A stretch of 64,000 bases of DNA, from contig NZ_CP051651.1 in the NCBI RefSeq assembly GCF_012848175.1, forward strand, positions 4,891,825 through 4,955,824, read 5' to 3'. How positions within the stretch are numbered: the first letter of the stretch is position 1; each line of letters opens with the position of its first letter. The notes beneath the pieces are model-generated. The model was not told the DNA's origin, did no database searches, and was given only the letters and a program-made list of their open reading frames with translations. Source of the DNA: Xanthomonas campestris pv. badrii. GTDB taxonomy: Bacteria; Pseudomonadota; Gammaproteobacteria; Xanthomonadales; Xanthomonadaceae. Of the stretch, positions 45,690 to 53,392 are shown one piece after another. Made by a program: the position numbers and the translations under genes.

Positions 45690-45802
45690 AACGTGGCATT
45701 GCGACATGGGCGCAAAGGCTGGAATTGGAACAGGGGCCAGCCGCGCGTGCGTCGGGGTAGCGTAAGGGTCGGTAGTCGGGGGACTGCCGGCCCTTATTTT
45801 TT
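45690..45802 (+). ncRNA. Candidate small regulatory RNA
   Basis: A region with no plausible gene on the plus strand ends in a textbook intrinsic terminator. It contains one internal stem (GGCTGG at 45717-45722 with CCAGCC at 45737-45742; a 14-base loop rich in A and G including ACAGGGG). A promoter and a Clp/CRP site lie directly upstream. Predicted length is about 113 bases. It matches no RNA I can name; 6S RNA and RNase P RNA do not fit. Ends are predicted, not observed. Confidence 0.5.
45764..45802 (+). terminator. Intrinsic terminator of the small RNA
   Basis: A 14-bp stem (45764-45777 with 45782-45795, two G-U pairs) with a GGGG loop is followed by A and six Ts. No protein gene ends upstream on this strand, so it must end an RNA. 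Confidence 0.8.
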
Positions 45803-45868
45803 GGCCCGCCGATGTCCGGGTCGCAAGCCTTTCAACCGTCTGCCGGCGCTGCGTCGCCCGGACGGGCC
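45803..45868. other. Structured segment before the interrupted terminator
   Basis: GGCCC (45803-45807) pairs with GGGCC (45864-45868) and GTCCGGG (45814-45820) with CCCGGAC (45857-45863), enclosing an apical region of 36 bases. It lies between the small-RNA terminator and the palindromic terminator broken by the insertion sequence, so it could be a second RNA or part of a read-through product. Confidence 0.4.
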
Positions 45869-45879
45869 ACGCCAGAAAA

Positions 45880-45899
45880 CATAAAGCCCCGGCATGCCG
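45880..45899. terminator. Left part of a palindromic terminator split by the IS4-type element
   Basis: Together with 47307-47316 this rebuilds a perfect 30-base palindrome (CATAAAGCCCCGGCA and its complement), with AAA/TTT on the outside, a typical bidirectional terminator. The element inserted at its centre. Confidence 0.8.
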
Positions 45900-45939
45900 C
45901 AATGCCAGTCAGTTAAGCCCCGAGGGGAGCTGATCCAGT

Positions 45940-45972
45940 AAAAAGGGAACGTGTTCAACACGTTCCCTTTTT
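45940..45972. promoter_or_regulatory. Hairpin just before the transposase start
   Basis: 16-base arms (45940-45955 and 45957-45972) are perfectly complementary with AAAAAGGGAACG at the base and a T-run on the 3' side, ending five bases before the transposase start codons. It would stop or fold incoming transcripts, keeping the element silent when inserted into active genes. Confidence 0.7.
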
Positions 45973-45978
45973 TGCTTG

Positions 45979-47283
45979 ATGAGCCTGTTTGCGAGCGCTC
46001 TGCGCGAGACGTTACCGCGAGTCCCTGATCGACTCGACCAACTCAGCACATTGATAGAGCCGGCCTGGATCGAGCAGGCGCTGGCGACTAGCGGCAAGGC
46101 GTCGATCCGGCGGCGCAAGCTGCCGGCCGAGCATGCCGTGTGGCTGGTGATCGGACTGGCGCTGTTTCGTGACCGACCACTGTGGCAGGTGGTGCAGCAG
46201 CTCGATCTGAGCCTGGACGCACAAGCGCTGCCCGCGCCGAGTGCCAGCGTGCAGGCCCGCCAGCGCCTGGGAGAAGAACCCCTGGCCGAACTGTTCGGTC
46301 TATTGACCCGGGCCTGGAGCCGCACACCGGTGGATACGCAGCGGCCACTGCGCGTGCTGGCGGTGGACGGCGTGGTCTGGGCAGCACCGGACACTGCGGA
46401 GAATCGAGCCGACCTCGGCAGCTGCAGCAACCAGCATGGTCCCTTGTCCTGGCCGCAGATTCGCGCCACCTGCCTGATGGATACCCACAGCCACGAGCTG
46501 CTCGACGCCAAGCTCGGCGGCATGGACTGCGGTGAACTGAGCCTGGCGGCGCAGCTGCAGGGCCAGGACCACTCGGTGACGCTATTTGACCGAGCGTACT
46601 TCTCGGCCGCGTTCCTGCTGGACTGGCAGGCTGCGGGCACGCAGCGTCACTGGCTGATGCGGGCCCGGGACAACCTGCGCCATGAGATCGTCGAACAACT
46701 CGCGCCCGGCGATGCACGCATCCGCATGCCGGTCTCGCCACAAGCGCGCAAGGCACGTCCGGAATTGCCCAGCCACTGGCAGGCGCGCCTGATCGAGGTC
46801 AGCGTAGGTGGGCGGCTACGGCGCTTCATCACCTCGTTGCCGTGTCCCCACACGCATCCAGCCCATGCCTTGGCCGAGCTCTATCGCCAGCGCTGGGAGA
46901 TCGAGTTGGGATTCCGCGAGATCAAGCAATCGCTGCAGGAGGGCGAACCGGTACTGCGCAGCAAGCAGCCCGCGCTGGTGCGCCAGGAACTGTGGGGCGT
47001 GCTGATCGCCTACACACTGCTGCGGCGCTGGATGCGAGAGATGGCCGCTCACGCCAAGGTGGAGCCCCAGCGCATCAGCTTCCACACAGCCAGCTATGCC
47101 ATCGTCAACCTGCTGGCGGTCCCGAGCCTGGATTCGGCGGGCACCCTGCCCAGGCAACTGACGGCCTTGTTGGCACAGTCCAGGCACTTCGTGCTGCCAC
47201 CACGCCGCACCGAACGAAGCTTCCCCAGAGTCGTCAAGAACCGCACTTCGAAGTTTCCTACGAAAAATGCCAATCAGCGTTAA
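45979..47283 (+). CDS. IS4-family transposase
   Basis: A DDE transposase of 434 residues. The first Asp is in RVLAVDGVVWAAPD, the second in VTLFDRAYFSAAFLL, and the Glu in the YREK-like block YRQRWEIELGFREIKQ, diagnostic of IS4. The start is ATG 45979, with a TTG one codon earlier. The TAA stop lies inside the right inverted repeat. No disruption is visible. Confidence 0.93.
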   Translation: MSLFASALRETLPRVPDRLDQLSTLIEPAWIEQALATSGKASIRRRKLPAEHAVWLVIGLALFRDRPLWQVVQQLDLSLDAQALPAPSASVQARQRLGEEPLAELFGLLTRAWSRTPVDTQRPLRVLAVDGVVWAAPDTAENRADLGSCSNQHGPLSWPQIRATCLMDTHSHELLDAKLGGMDCGELSLAAQLQGQDHSVTLFDRAYFSAAFLLDWQAAGTQRHWLMRARDNLRHEIVEQLAPGDARIRMPVSPQARKARPELPSHWQARLIEVSVGGRLRRFITSLPCPHTHPAHALAELYRQRWEIELGFREIKQSLQEGEPVLRSKQPALVRQELWGVLIAYTLLRRWMREMAAHAKVEPQRISFHTASYAIVNLLAVPSLDSAGTLPRQLTALLAQSRHFVLPPRRTERSFPRVVKNRTSKFPTKNANQR

Positions 47284-47519
47284 CTGACTGGCATTGCGGC
47301 ATGCCGGGGCTTTATGCATTGGAGGCGCCGATATCCGACAGGGCCGGAACAGGGGGGATCCAGATTTCCCTGTCGGACATCGACATAAGTCGGTCAGTGG
47401 GCCGGGCTGGGTCAGGAGCTGACGCAGCGAGTCACACAGAGCACCTAGCTTGCGACCAAGTGCCAGCTGAACGCAAGCCCCCAATATCGCCAAGTGTGGG
47501 GCGTGTCGCAGTCAGCTTG

Positions 47520-47972
47520 TCACGGAATTTGCTGGCGGGGGTTGCGCGGCGCGGTCTGCCGCTGGATTTCGCGAATCACCCGCGGCGGAGCCCCGATCCT
47601 GGCAGGCGGCCTGGCCGGCGCAGCGCCGTTGGCAGGCGGCCGGCTGGGCCGCTGCGGACGTGGGCCGCCCGGGCGCGGCCCGTGATTGAACGACCCGCTG
47701 GGACGGGGCGGCCGGTACTGCGGGCGACGGTCGTACGGCCGGTAGTAATAGCCACCGCCGCGGTAGAGCGGATAGACCGGGTAGTCGTACAGCCCGATCG
47801 CGCCAGCGCCGTAAGGGGCGCCGTAATAGAACGGCGAGTAGCCGGGCGGATAGCGATACTGCACGGCGGGGGCGCCGCGGTAGTAGCCGCCCGACCCGGC
47901 GCCGGTGTAGTCGTAGGTTGCGCAGCCACCCAGGGCGAGCAGCCCGGCGGCAAAGATCAGACGGAATTTCAT
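47520..47972 (-). CDS. Tyr/Gly/Pro-rich lipoprotein
   Basis: A 150-residue precursor with a lipoprotein signal (LIFAAGLLALGGC, lipobox LGGC, Cys at about 17). The mature part is low-complexity: tyrosine-glycine-rich at first (GGYYRGAPAVQYRYPPGYSPFYYG), then Pro/Arg-rich (RPPRPSGSFNHGPRPGGPRPQRPS) with a basic tail. Probably anchored in the envelope and unstructured; the Arg/Pro tail could contact peptidoglycan or polysaccharide. I recognise no functional family. Confidence 0.8.
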   Translation of the reverse strand: MKFRLIFAAGLLALGGCATYDYTGAGSGGYYRGAPAVQYRYPPGYSPFYYGAPYGAGAIGLYDYPVYPLYRGGGYYYRPYDRRPQYRPPRPSGSFNHGPRPGGPRPQRPSRPPANGAAPARPPARIGAPPRVIREIQRQTAPRNPRQQIP

Positions 47973-48129
47973 GGATGGTGCCCTCCTGCAACCATGCCCC
48001 CACTTTCGAACCGCTGCATTGAATCGGTCCTTAACTGCGCGGCAATGGAGTGCTTCTTCATCGATCCAGCATGCGCAGGCGGACTGCCTGCTGGCCGTGA
48101 AGAGCGGGACGATACGTTAATCTTGGGAC

Positions 48130-49089
48130 ATGATCGAAACGGCCCCTCTTGCCCATTCTGATGTCCTGCAAGCCGCCGCGCGCATTGCGCCGCATTGCGC
48201 ACCGACACCGTTGCTGACCTCGCACAGCCTGGATGCGCTCTGCGGTGCGCAGCTGTTCTTCAAGGCCGAGCACCTGCAGCGCAGTGGCGCCTTCAAGTTT
48301 CGTGGCGCCTGCAATGCCGTGTGGTCGCTGCCGGAGCACCTGGCTGCGCGTGGCGTGGTCACCCATTCGTCCGGCAACCATGGCGCCGCGCTGGCGCTGG
48401 CGGCGCGCACCCGGGCCATCGGCTGCCACGTGGTGGTGCCCGAGGGCGCGGTGGCCGCCAAGCTGGCCAATATTTCCCGTCACGGCGCCACCTTGTGGCG
48501 GTGTGCGCCGACCATTGCCGCGCGCGAGCAGATGTGTGCCGAAGTACAGCAGACCAGCGGCGCAACCCTGGTCCATCCCTACACCGATCCGGCGGTCATC
48601 GCCGGGCAGGGCACCGCCACGCTGGAGCTGCTGCATCGAAGCGGCGGGCTGGACGTGCTGGTGGCGCCGGTCGGTGGTGGTGGGCTTGCCGCCGGCGCGG
48701 CGCTGGCGCTGCAGTCCGCGCCGGGCTGCGCGCTGGTGCTGGCCGAGCCGCGCGGGGCGGCCGATACCGCGCGGTCGCTGGCGGCCGGGCAGCGTCTGGT
48801 CGACTTCGTGCCCGACACCCTGTGCGATGGCCTGCGCGGCACGCTGGGCGCGCCGAATTTCGCGCTGCTGCAGGCTGCCGGTGCGCAGGTGATCACGGTG
48901 GACGATGCCGCCGTACTGCAGGCGATGCGGCTGCTCTGGCAGGTGCTCAAGCAGGTGGTGGAGCCGTCTTCGGCGATTACGCTGGCGGCGGTGATGGCCG
49001 ACCCTGCGCGGTTTGCCGGACGCAGGGTCGGGCTGATCCTGTCCGGCGGCAATGTCGATCTGGATGCCTTGCCATGGGTCGCCGCGTGA
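48130..49089 (+). CDS. PLP-dependent threonine/serine dehydratase-like enzyme
   Basis: A 319-residue fold-type II PLP enzyme. The cofactor lysine is in QRSGAFKFRGACNAV, the phosphate-binding glycine loop in VAPVGGGGLAAG, and the SSGNHGAALA motif holds the ring. Near the C-terminus VGLILSGGNVDLD is typical of catabolic threonine dehydratases and serine racemases. It lacks the ACT regulatory domain of biosynthetic IlvA. The exact substrate is not decidable. Its 3' end overlaps the next gene. Confidence 0.88.
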   Translation: MIETAPLAHSDVLQAAARIAPHCAPTPLLTSHSLDALCGAQLFFKAEHLQRSGAFKFRGACNAVWSLPEHLAARGVVTHSSGNHGAALALAARTRAIGCHVVVPEGAVAAKLANISRHGATLWRCAPTIAAREQMCAEVQQTSGATLVHPYTDPAVIAGQGTATLELLHRSGGLDVLVAPVGGGGLAAGAALALQSAPGCALVLAEPRGAADTARSLAAGQRLVDFVPDTLCDGLRGTLGAPNFALLQAAGAQVITVDDAAVLQAMRLLWQVLKQVVEPSSAITLAAVMADPARFAGRRVGLILSGGNVDLDALPWVAA

Positions 49090-49691
49090 GCAGGCGGTCG
49101 CGTGGGCTCGGCCTGTGGGGCTGGGGTTGGCGACTGTGCATGCTGGCGCTGATCTGGCTGGTGGCGGTCGCCGGCTGGATCGTCTGGGTCGGCGACCGTG
49201 ATCAGGCCGCGCCGGCCGACGTAATCATCGTGCTGGGCGCGGCCGCCTACGATGCACGGCCTTCGCCGGTGTTCGAAGAACGCATCCGGCACGCGCTGGA
49301 TCTGTACGCGCAAGGCTACGCGCCGCACCTGCTGTTCACCGGCGGCTTTGGCAATGGCGCCCGCTTTTCCGAATCGCAGGTGGCGCGACGTTATGCACTG
49401 CGGCATGGCGTGCCGCCGGAGGCGATCATGATCGAGACCCGGTCGCGGACCACCCGCCAGAATCTGGAACAGGCGCGCGCGCTGATGGAGCGCCACGGCC
49501 TGCACCGGGCCATCATCGTCAGCGATCCGCTGCACATGGCGCGCGCACTGCGGCTGAGCCAGGAGCTGGGTGTGGATGCATTGGCCTCGTCCACGCCGAG
49601 TACGCGCTTTCGCAGCGTCCACACCAGCTGGCGCTTTCTGCTGCAGGAGGTGTATTACTTCCACCGCGATCTGGTGGTGCAAGGCCCCTGA
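49074..49691 (+). CDS. YdcF/ElyC-type DUF218 membrane protein
   Basis: A 205-residue protein with one N-terminal membrane helix (LCMLALIWLVAVAGWIVWV) and a DUF218 domain: ADVIIVLGAAAYDARPSPVFEERI, HLLFTGGFGNGARFSES, IETRSRTTRQNLEQA and IVSDPLHMARAL. YdcF-like proteins are linked to envelope polysaccharide metabolism (ElyC) without a firm reaction. The ATG at 49074 overlaps the dehydratase gene by 16 bases; a GTG at 49086 is another possible start. Confidence 0.87.
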   Translation: MGRRVSRRSRGLGLWGWGWRLCMLALIWLVAVAGWIVWVGDRDQAAPADVIIVLGAAAYDARPSPVFEERIRHALDLYAQGYAPHLLFTGGFGNGARFSESQVARRYALRHGVPPEAIMIETRSRTTRQNLEQARALMERHGLHRAIIVSDPLHMARALRLSQELGVDALASSTPSTRFRSVHTSWRFLLQEVYYFHRDLVVQGP

Positions 49692-49927
49692 GCCGCGCGG
49701 CGCGCCGCGCTCACGGGAGATCCATCGGTAATGGCGTTCGCCAGCGGTGTTTTTAATGATGTGGTTTTGCGTTGCAGCAGATCACGCTGCAAGACAGCGC
49801 TGGCGGTGGGTGTTCTCGGTCCGCTGCCTCCGACGGCGTGCCGGACTGCGCTGCAGTCGCTGGCGGCGTCTTCGCACGCATGCAAAAGCCGCTCTATGAT
49901 GCGGCTTTCCCAGCGGCAGGTTCGAGC

Positions 49928-50347
49928 ATGAGCGAGAGCAACCGGCAACGCGCCACCGGCCTGGTCCAGGCCTATTACGAGGCTTTCAATCGCGGCGATT
50001 GGGACGGCATGCTGGCGTTCCTGGCCGAGGATGTGGCCCACGACCTCAATCAGGGGCCGCGTGAGATCGGCCGCGCGGAGTTCGCGGCGTTTTTGCAACG
50101 CATGAACGACAGCTACCGCGAGCAATTGCACGACATCGTGCTGACCGCCAACGAAGACGGCACGCGTGTCGGCGCCGAATACGTGGTGCACGGGGTCTAT
50201 CACACCACCGACGAAGGCCTGCCGGACGCGAACGGACAGACCTACGTGTTGCCCGGTGGCGCATTCTTCGACATCCACGCCGACAAGATCACCCGCGTCA
50301 CCAACTACTACAACCTGCAGGAATGGATCGCGCAGGTCTCGCGCTGA
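49928..50347 (+). CDS. SnoaL-like/ketosteroid-isomerase-related protein
   Basis: A 139-residue NTF2-fold protein without a signal peptide: ATGLVQAYYEAFNRGDWDGMLAFLAEDVAHDLNQG is the typical first helix pair and strand, and PGGAFFDIHADKITRVTNYYNLQEW the last strands. The conserved Asp/His of the cavity are present, so a small-molecule lyase or isomerase is possible, but no reaction is known. It stands alone between two unrelated genes. Confidence 0.87.
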   Translation: MSESNRQRATGLVQAYYEAFNRGDWDGMLAFLAEDVAHDLNQGPREIGRAEFAAFLQRMNDSYREQLHDIVLTANEDGTRVGAEYVVHGVYHTTDEGLPDANGQTYVLPGGAFFDIHADKITRVTNYYNLQEWIAQVSR

Positions 50348-50383
50348 TCGCACCGGCACGCCGCCGGATGATCGACGCGGGCG

Positions 50384-51289
50384 TTACAGCCGCACGATGC
50401 CGATCACCACCAGCACGAAGATGCTCCACTTGAGCACCTGATACAGCGGGTTGTTGCGTTCCTTCAGTGCCTTGGCCTTCAGGCGCGCGGCGTAGAAGTA
50501 GCGGAATACGCGGTTGATGCCGCCGGTCTTGTCGCCTTCCTGGTTGGGCGAGGCGCCGGCCGACAGCAGGCTGCGTCCGACGAAGCGGTTCACCGCCCCG
50601 GCCCAGCGCCAGCGCATCGGGCGCTCGATATCGCAGAACAGGATGATGCGGTCCTGGTCGGTATCGTTGCGCGCGTAGTGGATATAAGTCTCGTCGAACA
50701 TGGTCCATTCGCCGTCGCGCCAGCTATGCCGCTGGCCGTCCACGTCGATGAAGCAGCGGTCGTCGTTGGGCGTCGCCAGGCCCAGGTGCAGGCGCATGGA
50801 GCCGGCGAAGGGGTCGCGATGCGGGCGCAGTTCGCTGCCCGGCGGCAGCTCGGCGAACATGGCCGCCTTCACCGTGGGGATGGATTTCAGCAGCGCGGTG
50901 GTCTGCGGGCACAGCTCGGCCGCAGAGGGATGCGCGGTGCCATACCACTTCAGGTAGAAGCGCTTCCAGCCGCGGCGGAAGAACGAATTGAAGCCGATGT
51001 CGGTGTAGCCATCGGCGGCGCGGATCTTCTGCATCTGCTGCAGCGCCACCGCCTCGTCGCGGATCGCCGGCCAGTTCGCGCGCAGCGGCGCCAGTTCCGG
51101 AAATTCCCGGCCCGGGTCGATGAATGGCGTCGTCGGCACGCGCGAGCACAGGTACATCAGCGTGTTGATCGGCGCCATGAAGGTGGAATGGTCCAGCAGC
51201 TGCCGGCTGAGCCGGTGCCGCACGCGACCGCGGTAATGGATGTACAGCGCCGATGCGATGAACAGCGCGATGAGAAGCCACTTCAACAT
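50384..51289 (-). CDS. lpxO: LpxO-type lipid A hydroxylase (Asp/Asn beta-hydroxylase family)
   Basis: A 301-residue Fe(II)/2-oxoglutarate oxygenase. The iron site is visible as H-x-D in RPHRDPFAGS and the second His in ETYIHYARN; the 2-oxoglutarate Arg follows in DQDRIILFCD. Hydrophobic segments at both ends (LLIALFIASALYIHY and WSIFVLVVIGIVRL) fit the inner-membrane LpxO, which adds a 2-hydroxyl to an acyl chain of lipid A. The ATG at 51289 gives MLKWLLIALF. Confidence 0.88.
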   Translation of the reverse strand: MLKWLLIALFIASALYIHYRGRVRHRLSRQLLDHSTFMAPINTLMYLCSRVPTTPFIDPGREFPELAPLRANWPAIRDEAVALQQMQKIRAADGYTDIGFNSFFRRGWKRFYLKWYGTAHPSAAELCPQTTALLKSIPTVKAAMFAELPPGSELRPHRDPFAGSMRLHLGLATPNDDRCFIDVDGQRHSWRDGEWTMFDETYIHYARNDTDQDRIILFCDIERPMRWRWAGAVNRFVGRSLLSAGASPNQEGDKTGGINRVFRYFYAARLKAKALKERNNPLYQVLKWSIFVLVVIGIVRL

Positions 51290-51617
51290 GGGGGAATGCC
51301 AATTGGGGCGGGGGCCGCAACGAAAGGGGAGGCCAGCGCGGTCGGGCGCTGCCGTCAGCTGGTGAATTCTACCGGCTCCGGCGGCCGTACCTGCCTGCTG
51401 CACACTGGCGCCGGCGCAATAGTGTGTGTCACCGGATACCGGCGCACGCTGAAGGCCGCTGTGCACCGCCGCCAGGATCAGCGAACGACACTACTGTGCG
51501 GTCGCCAGACGGGCGCGACCGGTGTTCGGAACCGGGCGTGTACCAGGCGCAGACGCAGGTTCCTCTACGCCGTCCGCACCCCCCTGACGACCGCTCGCGG
51601 CGTATTGGTAGCCGCGC
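51290..51617. other. Intergenic region, nothing recognised
   Basis: About 330 bp between the end of the biotin operon and lpxO on the same strand. I find no gene, hairpin or clear promoter. Confidence 0.45.
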
Positions 51618-52502
51618 TTAGTCGCTGCGGCGGCGGATCGGGATGGAGGCCACCGGGACGCTGGCGATGTCCTGGCCGCGCTCGCGGATCGGCGCGCCAG
51701 GCGCCGGCGCCCAGGCCTGCGCATAGATCACCTCCCAGGAGCTGGGCAGGGTGCCGTCGGCACGGCGCAGCGGTTCGTAGGCGGTACCGGCGGCAGCAAA
51801 GCGGCCGCGTCCGGTCAGGGTGGCGCGGCGGTTGCTGAGCGCGTTGGTCGCGCCCATCGCACGCAACTCGCGCATCAGCGCGGGCAGGTCGTTGTAGGTC
51901 AGGGTGAACAGGTCGCGGTCCAGCACCGGGTCGCGGAAGCCGGATAGCATCAAGGCGTCGCCGAACTGGGCGATCGGCGGGAAGCGGCTGACGTGCGGGG
52001 CGGTATCGGCCTGGGCGAAGGCCTCGCGCAATTCGATCAGGGTCTCCGGGCCGAAGGTGGAGCACAACAGCAGTCCCCCCGGGCGCAGCGCACGGCGGAA
52101 CCCGGCGAACACCGCCGGCAGGTCTTCCACCCACTGCAGGCATAGATTGCTGAAGATCACATCCACGCTGCCGTCGGCGACCGGCAATGCGCGGGCATCG
52201 GCGCAGACCTGCGCGAACGGCTTCCACCAACCGGCCGCCTTGCGCGCTTGGCGCAACATCGGCATGGCCTGGTCGAGCGCGATCACCTGCGCCTTGGGCC
52301 AGCGCTTCTTGATGCTGCTGCTGGCATGGCCCGGGCCAGCGCCGACATCCAGCACCACCTTGGGCACCTGGTCGCCCAGGTAATCCAGCGATTCGAGCAG
52401 ACGTGTTTCCACTTCGCGCTGCAGCGCGGCGGCGGCGGCATAGCTGCTGGCGGCGCGCGCGAAGGCGCGGCGGACGTGGCGGGGGTCGAAAGTGCTGTTC
52501 AT
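51618..52502 (-). CDS. bioC: Malonyl-ACP O-methyltransferase
   Basis: BioC methylates malonyl-ACP to start pimelate synthesis for biotin. The 294-residue protein has a class I SAM-binding motif (VVLDVGAGPGHASSSIKKRW), post-motif acid ALDQAMPML, and the BioC-type FSNLCLQWVEDLPAVFAGFRRALRPGGLLLCSTFG block. Last gene of bioB-bioF-bioH-SDR-bioC. BioH, its partner that removes the methyl ester, is encoded two genes earlier. Confidence 0.94.
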   Translation of the reverse strand: MNSTFDPRHVRRAFARAASSYAAAAALQREVETRLLESLDYLGDQVPKVVLDVGAGPGHASSSIKKRWPKAQVIALDQAMPMLRQARKAAGWWKPFAQVCADARALPVADGSVDVIFSNLCLQWVEDLPAVFAGFRRALRPGGLLLCSTFGPETLIELREAFAQADTAPHVSRFPPIAQFGDALMLSGFRDPVLDRDLFTLTYNDLPALMRELRAMGATNALSNRRATLTGRGRFAAAGTAYEPLRRADGTLPSSWEVIYAQAWAPAPGAPIRERGQDIASVPVASIPIRRRSD

Positions 52503-52565
52503 TGCGGCGCTATTGTCGCCTCTGGGCGAGGCGGAGGGAATCGAAGGGTGGCGCGGGATGCGGCG

Positions 52566-53348
52566 CTAGAACGTGCCCGGATAACTGCCGCCATCGATCA
52601 GCAGGTTCTGCCCGGTGATGTAGCCGGCCTGCGCGCTGCACAGGAACGCGCAGGCGGCGCCGAATTCATCCGGCTCGCCGAAGCGCCGGGCCGGAATGCC
52701 GGCACGCTTGCGTTCGGCGACTTCGTTGGCGGTGCTGCCCTGTTGCTGGGCGATGGAAGCGAAATTGCCGTGCAGGCGGTCGGTGAGGAACTGCCCGGGC
52801 AGCAGGTTGTTGAGGGTGACGTTGTCGGCCACCGTGCTGCGCGCCACGCCCGCCACGAAGCCGGTGAGGCCGGCGCGCGCGCCGTTTGACAGGCCAAGGA
52901 TGTCGATCGGCGCCTTCACCGCGCTGGAGGTGATGTTGACGATGCGGCCGAAGCGGCGCGCGCGCATCGCGTCCACGGTGGCGCGGATCAGCTCGATCGG
53001 CGCCAGCATGTTGGCGTCCAGCGCGCGCAGCCAGTCGGCGCGCTCCCACTGGCGGAAATCCCCCGGCGGCGGGCCACCGGCGTTGTTGATCAGGATATCG
53101 ACCTGCGGGCAGGCGGCGAGCGCGGCGCTGCGGCCGTGCGCGGTGGCAATGTCGGCGGCCACGCTGCGCACCTCGCCGGCGCCGGGAAGCGCGCGCAAGG
53201 TCGCGGCCGCCTGCTCCAGCGCAGCCTGGCCACGCGCCACGATCACTACATTGACGCCTTCGCCGGCCAGCGCGCGTGCGCAGCCCAGCCCCAGGCCCTT
53301 GCTGGCGGCGCAAACCAGCGCCCAGCGCCCGGCGATTCCCAACTCCAT
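52566..53348 (-). CDS. Atypical short-chain dehydrogenase in the biotin operon
   Basis: A 260-residue SDR with a cofactor motif (ALVCAASKGLGLGCA, residues about 10-24) and NNAGG, SSAVK in the expected places. In the active-site helix the usual Y-x-x-x-K is replaced: the aligned stretch reads LSNGARAGLTGF, putting Ser at the Tyr position and Arg at the Lys position. So it may not be a standard oxidoreductase. It lies between bioH and bioC, in the same direction with gaps of 44 and 63 bp. A link to biotin or acyl-chain metabolism is suggested only by position. Confidence 0.88.
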   Translation of the reverse strand: MELGIAGRWALVCAASKGLGLGCARALAGEGVNVVIVARGQAALEQAAATLRALPGAGEVRSVAADIATAHGRSAALAACPQVDILINNAGGPPPGDFRQWERADWLRALDANMLAPIELIRATVDAMRARRFGRIVNITSSAVKAPIDILGLSNGARAGLTGFVAGVARSTVADNVTLNNLLPGQFLTDRLHGNFASIAQQQGSTANEVAERKRAGIPARRFGEPDEFGAACAFLCSAQAGYITGQNLLIDGGSYPGTF

Positions 53349-53392
53349 GCAGTGCGTCCTCGGTCAGCGAAGCCGCATGATCGACGATCTGC

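Larger units (their letters stand above)
45900..47296 (+). mobile_element. IS4-type insertion sequence (1397 bp)
   Basis: The ends carry exact 17-bp inverted repeats (CAATGCCAGTCAGTTAA). They are flanked by a 10-bp direct repeat CGGCATGCCG at 45890-45899 and 47297-47306, the target duplication. Because that decamer is itself a palindrome, the apparent inverted repeat looks 37 bp long, but only the inner 17 bp belong to the element. An intact transposase gene is inside. Confidence 0.92.

Noticed and set aside
45690..45802. The small RNA candidate as 6S RNA, tmRNA or RNase P RNA
   Set aside because: It is too short and lacks the expected central bubble, tRNA-like ends or P4 helix.
45881..47315. 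A 37-bp terminal inverted repeat for the IS4-type element
   Set aside because: The outer 20 bases are the target palindrome. The 10-bp direct repeat shows the true ends are the inner 17 bp.
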